From Pseudomonadota bacterium (lineage in GTDB: Bacteria > Pseudomonadota > Alphaproteobacteria > Rhizobiales > Xanthobacteraceae), in assembly GCA_021779635.1 (NCBI GenBank), contig JAJYAH010000177.1, positions 1 to 10,415 on the forward strand: DNA of 10,415 nucleotides. The letters run 5' to 3'. Shown piece by piece: positions 6,253 to 10,415 of the stretch. The position numbers were made by a program, and so were the translations under genes. Positions within the stretch are counted from its first letter, which is position 1. Each line of letters starts with the position of its first letter. Under the pieces are notes generated by a model, which was not told the origin of the DNA, did no database searches, and was given only the letters and a program-made list of their open reading frames with translations.

Positions 6253-6274
6253 ATTTTATTCCGTATGACGGAAT
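6253..6274. promoter_or_regulatory. palindromic operator, probably for the adjacent IclR regulator
   Basis: ATTCCGT (6258-6264) and ACGGAAT (6268-6274) are exact reverse complements around the three bases ATG. Paired TTCCG/CGGAA arms of this size are common for IclR-family operators. It ends 12 bases before the regulator's ATG and sits in the 131-base divergent gap. Reading toward the biotin carrier gene, a TAAAAT -10-like hexamer (6258-6253) abuts the palindrome, so binding could block that promoter too. The palindrome is seen; the binding protein is inferred. Confidence 0.6.
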
Positions 6275-6286
6275 GTTTGGCATAGC

Positions 6287-7258
6287 ATGGGACGGCGTTC
6301 GGAGCGGCTCAGCAGAGAAGGAAAACTCGCCAGCGATCTGGCGGGCGAAGGCGATATTATTCAGGTGGTGTCGCGCGCCTTCGACATCTTGCGCTGCTTC
6401 GAGGGCCACGAGGCGCGGCTCGGCAACCTGGAAATTTCCAATCGCTGCGGGCTGCCGCGGTCGACGGTGTCGCGCCTGACCCACACGCTGACCCGGATGG
6501 GCCAACTCGTCTATCTGCCCCGCGACCAGAAATATCGTATCGGTCCGAGCGCGGTAGCGATGAGCACCTCGATGATGCGCGGGCTGCAGTTGCGCAACCT
6601 GATCCGGCTGCGATTGCAGGATGTCGCCGAACAATTGCCGGGAACCGTCGGCTTCCTGATCCCCGACCGCTTCCATCTGGTCTATCTCGAATTTGCGCGC
6701 GCGGCCAACGCGCTCGGTCTGCATGAAACGACCGGCAGCCGGATTGCCATGGCGAGCACGGCCGCGGGCCATGGCTACACGGCGGCGCTCGATACCGATG
6801 TCGGCGACGCCTTGCTGGCGGAAATGGAACGCGAGATTCCGGAAGACGCCAAGCTGCTGCGGCCGCGCATCGAGAGCAACCGCCGTTTTTTGCGCGAGCA
6901 TGGTTATGTCGTGGCCTGCGGTCTGTGGAGTCCGCATATCAACGGTCTCGCCGTGCCGCTGTGGTCTCCGCAATATCAAACATTCGTGGTGGTCACGATC
7001 GGTCTTCTATCCGCCATGTATGACGAGCCGCGGCTGCACAAGGAGGTCGCCCCGCCGCTTCTGGAATTGAGCGCTGCGATCGGCGGCATGCTGGAGGGTG
7101 CCGACGATCTCTTCAGTAATCGGATCGAGAGCAAGGCGCTTCCGGTGCCAACGCATAACAATAAGATCATCACGACGGAGGATACGCATGAACTGGAAGC
7201 CGGAACTCGACGACCTCGCCCGGCGCGAAGCGTTCGCGCGCGAGATGGGAGGCGTTGA
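6287..7258 (+). CDS. IclR-family transcriptional regulator
   Basis: A 323-residue DNA-binding regulator. An N-terminal winged helix-turn-helix covers about residues 24-88 (IIQVVSRAFDILRCFEG, recognition helix in CGLPRSTVSRLTHTL, wing in YLPRDQKYRIG). The effector-binding domain covers about 100-275 (VGFLIPDRFHLVYLEFARA, ASTAAGHGYTAAL, HINGLAVPLWSP). The last 48 residues are a basic, low-complexity tail, longer than usual. Residues 301-323 are read from DNA that also encodes the start of the next gene in another frame, a 71-base overlap. The ATG at 6287 has no good ribosome site, but an in-frame stop at 6266-6268 excludes an earlier start and there is no suitable later ATG. It probably controls its own promoter through the palindrome at 6258-6274, and likely the flanking carboxylase genes. 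Its effector is unknown; an organic acid or acyl-CoA would fit the locus. Confidence 0.92.
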   Translation: MGRRSERLSREGKLASDLAGEGDIIQVVSRAFDILRCFEGHEARLGNLEISNRCGLPRSTVSRLTHTLTRMGQLVYLPRDQKYRIGPSAVAMSTSMMRGLQLRNLIRLRLQDVAEQLPGTVGFLIPDRFHLVYLEFARAANALGLHETTGSRIAMASTAAGHGYTAALDTDVGDALLAEMEREIPEDAKLLRPRIESNRRFLREHGYVVACGLWSPHINGLAVPLWSPQYQTFVVVTIGLLSAMYDEPRLHKEVAPPLLELSAAIGGMLEGADDLFSNRIESKALPVPTHNNKIITTEDTHELEAGTRRPRPARSVRARDGRR

Positions 7259-8747
7259 CAAGGTCAAGCGGCAACGCGACCAGGGCCGGCTCACGGTTCG
7301 CGAGCGCATCGACAGACTGGTCGATCAGAAAAGCTTCCACGAGATCGGCGCGATTTCCGGTATAGCCGAATATGACGAGAGCGGCGAACTCACCAATCTG
7401 ACGCCGGCGAACTGCGTGTTCGGCCGCGGCAAGATCGATGGCCGGCCGGTGGTCGTGGTCGGCGACGATTTCACCGTGCGTGGCGGCTCCGCGGATGCCT
7501 CGATCTCGGCCAAGCCGCTGATGGCCGAGGAGATGGCGCATGACTTTCGCCTGCCGATTATCCGCATGATCGAAGGCTCCGGCGGCGGCGGCTCGGTGAA
7601 GACCATCGAGACAAAGGGGGCGGCCAATCTGCCTGGCGGCATCGGTGGCACGCGCTGGTACTCGTACACAACGGCGAACATGGCCCGCGTGCCGGTGGTC
7701 GGGTTGGGGCTCGGCTCGGTCGCAGGGTTGGGAGCGGCGAGGCTGGCGGCCAGCCACTATTCCGTCATGACCAAGAATTCGGCGATGTTCGTTGCCGGTC
7801 CGCCGGTGGTGAAACGTCTCGGTCAGGATCTCACCAAGCAGGAGCTTGGCGGCGCCGATATCCAGACCCGCGCCGGCGGCGTCGATCATGCGGTCGATAC
7901 CGAGGAGGAAGCCTTCGCCTGCGCCAGGCGCTTCCTCTCTTATCTGCCGTCGTCGGTCTATGAATTGCCGCCGACACTTCCCTGCAGCGACGATCCCGAG
8001 CGCGCGGAGGAATCGCTGATGAAGGCGGTGCCGCGCAACCGCCGCCAGGTCTACAAGATGCGGCCCATCATTGACGCCGTCGTCGACAAGGGCTCGTTCT
8101 TTGAGATGGGTGCGAATTTCGGCCGCTCGATCATCACCGGCTTCGCCCGCCTCGAGGGCCGGGCCGTGCTGCTGCTTGCCAGCGATCCCTTTCACTACGG
8201 CGGATCATGGACCACGGAAGCCTGCCAGAAGGTGGTGCGGTTCGTCGATCTTGCCGAGACCTTCCATCTTCCCGTGGTCTATCTGATGGATTGTCCGGGC
8301 TTCATGATTGGGCTCGAGGCCGAGAAGGCGGCAACCATCCGCCACGGGGTGCGCGCCATGGCCGCGGTCAACCAGACCACGGTGCCCTGGTGCACCATCA
8401 TCGTGCGCAATTCCTTTGGCGTCGCAGGCGTCGTGCATCAGCCGGCGGATCGCTTCTCACTGCGCTATGCGTGGCCATCGGCCTATTGGGGCTCGCTGCC
8501 GCTGGAAGGCGGCATCGAAGCGGCCTACCGCGCCGACATCGACGCCGCCGAGGATCCGAAAGCCAAGCTGAAGGAGATCGAGGATCGTCTCAACAAGCTG
8601 CGCTCGCCGTTTCGTTCGGCGGAACGGTTCTGGGTCGAGGAGATCATCGACCCGCGCAAGACCCGTTCGCTGCTGTGCGAATTTGCGCGGCTGGCCGAAC
8701 CGATCCGCACGCCCGGGCTCGCGACCAACATGACGATCAGGCCGTGA
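7188..8747 (+). CDS. acyl-CoA carboxylase carboxyltransferase (beta) subunit
   Basis: A 519-residue protein with both halves of the carboxyltransferase fold. It would move CO2 from carboxybiotin to an acyl-CoA, or run the reverse as a transferase. The N half (about 25-260) includes NCVFGRGKIDGRPVVVVGDDFTVRGGS (75-101) and the glycine-rich RMIEGSGGGGSVK (126-138). The C half (about 280-500) includes ASDPFHYGGSWT (331-342), MDCPGFMIGLEAEKA (367-381) and IIVRNSFGVAG (404-414). The last motif differs from the AYGGAY form of typical propionyl-CoA carboxylases, so the substrate may be less usual. I chose ATG 7188 because GGAGGA lies six bases upstream and the sequence from MNWKPELDD fits the family; the 30 upstream codons do not. 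Its start lies inside the regulator gene, suggesting coupled translation. The biotin carrier at 5934-6155 is the probable partner. Confidence 0.92.
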   Translation: MNWKPELDDLARREAFAREMGGVDKVKRQRDQGRLTVRERIDRLVDQKSFHEIGAISGIAEYDESGELTNLTPANCVFGRGKIDGRPVVVVGDDFTVRGGSADASISAKPLMAEEMAHDFRLPIIRMIEGSGGGGSVKTIETKGAANLPGGIGGTRWYSYTTANMARVPVVGLGLGSVAGLGAARLAASHYSVMTKNSAMFVAGPPVVKRLGQDLTKQELGGADIQTRAGGVDHAVDTEEEAFACARRFLSYLPSSVYELPPTLPCSDDPERAEESLMKAVPRNRRQVYKMRPIIDAVVDKGSFFEMGANFGRSIITGFARLEGRAVLLLASDPFHYGGSWTTEACQKVVRFVDLAETFHLPVVYLMDCPGFMIGLEAEKAATIRHGVRAMAAVNQTTVPWCTIIVRNSFGVAGVVHQPADRFSLRYAWPSAYWGSLPLEGGIEAAYRADIDAAEDPKAKLKEIEDRLNKLRSPFRSAERFWVEEIIDPRKTRSLLCEFARLAEPIRTPGLATNMTIRP

Positions 8748-8749
8748 GA

Positions 8750-8802
8750 GGCGAGTAGCGAGTAGACCATCTCTATTCGCTGTTCGCCATTCGCTATTCG
8801 CC
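8750..8802. repeat. GCGAATA-type tandem and inverted repeat between convergent genes
   Basis: GGCGAGTAGCGAGTAG (8750-8765) can pair along its full 16 bases with CTATTCGCTGTTCGCC (8773-8788) if G-U wobbles are allowed, around a seven-base loop. ATTCGCTGTTCGCC (8775-8788) is followed at once by ATTCGCTATTCGCC (8789-8802), a 14-base direct repeat with one difference. The element begins three bases after the carboxyltransferase stop and ends three bases before the transporter stop. A strong RNA hairpin here could shield or end both transcripts, though no T-tract follows. Heptamer-like GCGAATA repeats are, from memory, frequent between genes in Bradyrhizobium. Confidence 0.7.
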
Positions 8803-8805
8803 GCC

Positions 8806-10095
8806 TTACGCCGCCGTCCGAACCAGCTTCACGGGCCGCGACATGGCGAGCGTAAACAGCGCTGCGAGGATGCAGAGCGCGCCGGCCGCAAAGAACGCCG
8901 GCAGGTAACTCAACAGCAGCGTGCGCGACAGCCCGGCGCCGAATGCCGCGGTGGCGGCCCCCAATTGATGGCCGGCGAAGATCCAGCCAAACACCAGATT
9001 GGCGCGCTCCGGCCCGAACCGCTGCGCGGTAAGCCGCACCGTCGGCGGCACGGTTGCAATCCAGTCGAGGCCGTAGAACATCGCAAACAGCGACAGGCCG
9101 TAGAACGAAAAATTGGTGAACGGCAGCAACAACAGCGACAGGCCGCGCAAGCCGTAATACCAGAACAGCAGATATCGGTTGTCGTAACGGTCTGACAGCC
9201 AGCCTGAAGCGATGGTGCCGAAGAAATCGAATACGCCCATGGCGGCGAGCAGGCCGGCGGCCTGAACCTGCGGGATGCCGAAATCGAGGCACATCGGAAT
9301 TAAATGCACCTGGATCAGGCCGTTGGTGCTGGCGCCGCAGATGAAGAACGTAAAAAACAGAATCCAGAACGTCCGCGTCTTGGCGGCATCGCGCAGCGTG
9401 CCAAGTGCTGCCGCCATGATCGGCGCGTTGCTGGGCGGCGGCGCCGGCAAAGGCTGCGTGCCGTCGTCGCCGAATGGCCGCAGGCCGACATCGCCGGGAC
9501 GATCGCGCATGAGCATCAGCACCGCAAAGGCCGCAACGCCGAGCATGACGCAGATCAATCCCAGCGCGATCCGCCAGCCCATCCGTTCGGTGATGCTGGC
9601 GAGCAGCGGCAGGAACACCAATTGCCCGGTGGCGACGCTGGCGGTGAGAATTCCAACCACCAGACCACGCCGCGCGGCGAACCAGCGCGCCGCGATGGTC
9701 GCGCCCAGCACCAAGGCGGTCATGCCGGTGCCGATGCCAATCACGACACCCCATAGCAGCATCAATTGCCATAGCTTCGTCATGCCCAAGGAGACAACAA
9801 GCGCCGAGGCCACGATCAGCAATGCCGACAGCGTCACATTGCGGAGGCCGTAGCGGTTCAATAGCGCGGCGGCGAACGGCGCCATCAGCCCGAACAGGAT
9901 GAAGCGGATCGACAGCGCCGAGGAAATCTCCGCAGTGGTCCAGCCGAATTCATGTTGCAGCGGCACGATGAACACACCGGGCGCGCCGACAGTGCCGGCG
10001 GTAATCAGCGCGGTGAGGAAGGTCACGGCGACCATCACCCAGCCGTAATGGATATTACGGCGGGTGAGGACAGCAGACAGCCAGTTGGAGATCAT
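8806..10095 (-). CDS. MFS transporter, carboxylate/oxalate-type
   Basis: A 429-residue inner-membrane carrier of the major facilitator superfamily with about twelve hydrophobic helices. The first six run from about 18 to 195, then a proline-rich loop (200-225, LRPFGDDGTQPLPAPPPS), then six more from about 240 to 418. The loop after helix 2 (LLNRYGLRNV, 78-87), the ARWFAARRGLVVGI motif (136-149) and SGWLSDRYDNRYLL (297-310) are typical of the OxlT/monocarboxylate-porter branch, so an organic acid is the likely substrate. The ATG at 10095 starts MISNWLSAVLTRRNIHYGWVMV; the upstream AGAG is a modest ribosome site. It lies 119 bases after the thiolase gene on the same strand, so one transcript could serve both, and it converges on the carboxyltransferase gene. 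Family is secure; substrate is inference. Confidence 0.9.
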   Translation of the reverse strand: MISNWLSAVLTRRNIHYGWVMVAVTFLTALITAGTVGAPGVFIVPLQHEFGWTTAEISSALSIRFILFGLMAPFAAALLNRYGLRNVTLSALLIVASALVVSLGMTKLWQLMLLWGVVIGIGTGMTALVLGATIAARWFAARRGLVVGILTASVATGQLVFLPLLASITERMGWRIALGLICVMLGVAAFAVLMLMRDRPGDVGLRPFGDDGTQPLPAPPPSNAPIMAAALGTLRDAAKTRTFWILFFTFFICGASTNGLIQVHLIPMCLDFGIPQVQAAGLLAAMGVFDFFGTIASGWLSDRYDNRYLLFWYYGLRGLSLLLLPFTNFSFYGLSLFAMFYGLDWIATVPPTVRLTAQRFGPERANLVFGWIFAGHQLGAATAAFGAGLSRTLLLSYLPAFFAAGALCILAALFTLAMSRPVKLVRTAA

Positions 10096-10151
10096 TGAGT
10101 CTCTGAAAATTTTACTTGGAAGGTTTGCGTGATGCGGTTGATCTGCACATC

Positions 10152-10415
<264 letters not shown>

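Noticed and set aside
6134..6979. 281-codon minus-strand frame opposite the IclR gene
   Set aside because: It is antisense to a recognisable regulator and runs into the biotin carrier start; no family resemblance.
7170..8195. 341-codon minus-strand frame opposite the carboxyltransferase
   Set aside because: Composition is H/R/A-rich with no recognisable domain, and the plus-strand frame is a clear carboxyltransferase.
8525..9772. 415-codon minus-strand frame
   Set aside because: It overlaps the MFS transporter in another frame on the same strand; only the transporter frame gives helices and family motifs.

Overview
The window looks like chromosomal DNA from a high-GC alphaproteobacterium, most likely Bradyrhizobium or a close relative (Rhodopseudomonas/Afipia group). 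The reasons are strong G/C third-position codon bias with long open shadow frames, AGGA/GGAG ribosome sites, a glutaminase with STAS and cyclic-nucleotide-binding domains, and interspersed palindromic elements of a kind I associate with these genomes. The genus call is inference. No rRNA, tRNA, CRISPR array, intact insertion sequence or phage gene is visible.

Layout. Bases 1-572 hold one possible 33-residue membrane peptide on the minus strand, then a non-coding stretch with a compound palindromic repeat. A carboxymuconolactone decarboxylase-family gene (+, 573-1097) converges on an RMD1/DUF155 membrane-anchored protein (-, 1161-1976), which is preceded on the same strand by a 70-residue zinc-ribbon protein (2073-2285). 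A gene-poor stretch (2286-2604) carries three hairpins and two homopolymer tracts. Next come a cyclopropane-fatty-acid synthase (-, 2605-3834, GTG start), a three-domain glutaminase-STAS-cNMP protein (-, 3959-5818) and a 73-residue biotin carrier protein (-, 5934-6155). Divergent from these are an IclR-type regulator (+, 6287-7258) and, overlapping its end, an acyl-CoA carboxylase carboxyltransferase subunit (+, 7188-8747). A tandem/inverted heptamer-like repeat separates that gene from a convergent MFS transporter (-, 8806-10095). The window ends in the C-terminal 66 residues of a thiolase (-, 10215 to beyond 10415).

How the genes fit together. The right half looks like a small acyl-CoA metabolic locus: biotin carrier, carboxyltransferase, thiolase, a carboxylate-type MFS carrier, and an IclR regulator with a near-perfect palindromic operator next to its own start. 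No biotin carboxylase subunit is visible, so the carboxylase is incomplete here. The middle pairs a glutaminase, which releases ammonia, with a cyclopropane synthase, which hardens membranes. Both activities are linked to acid tolerance in other bacteria, so a shared stress role is a reasonable but untested hypothesis. The most unusual protein is the glutaminase, whose catalytic domain is joined to two putative regulatory modules.
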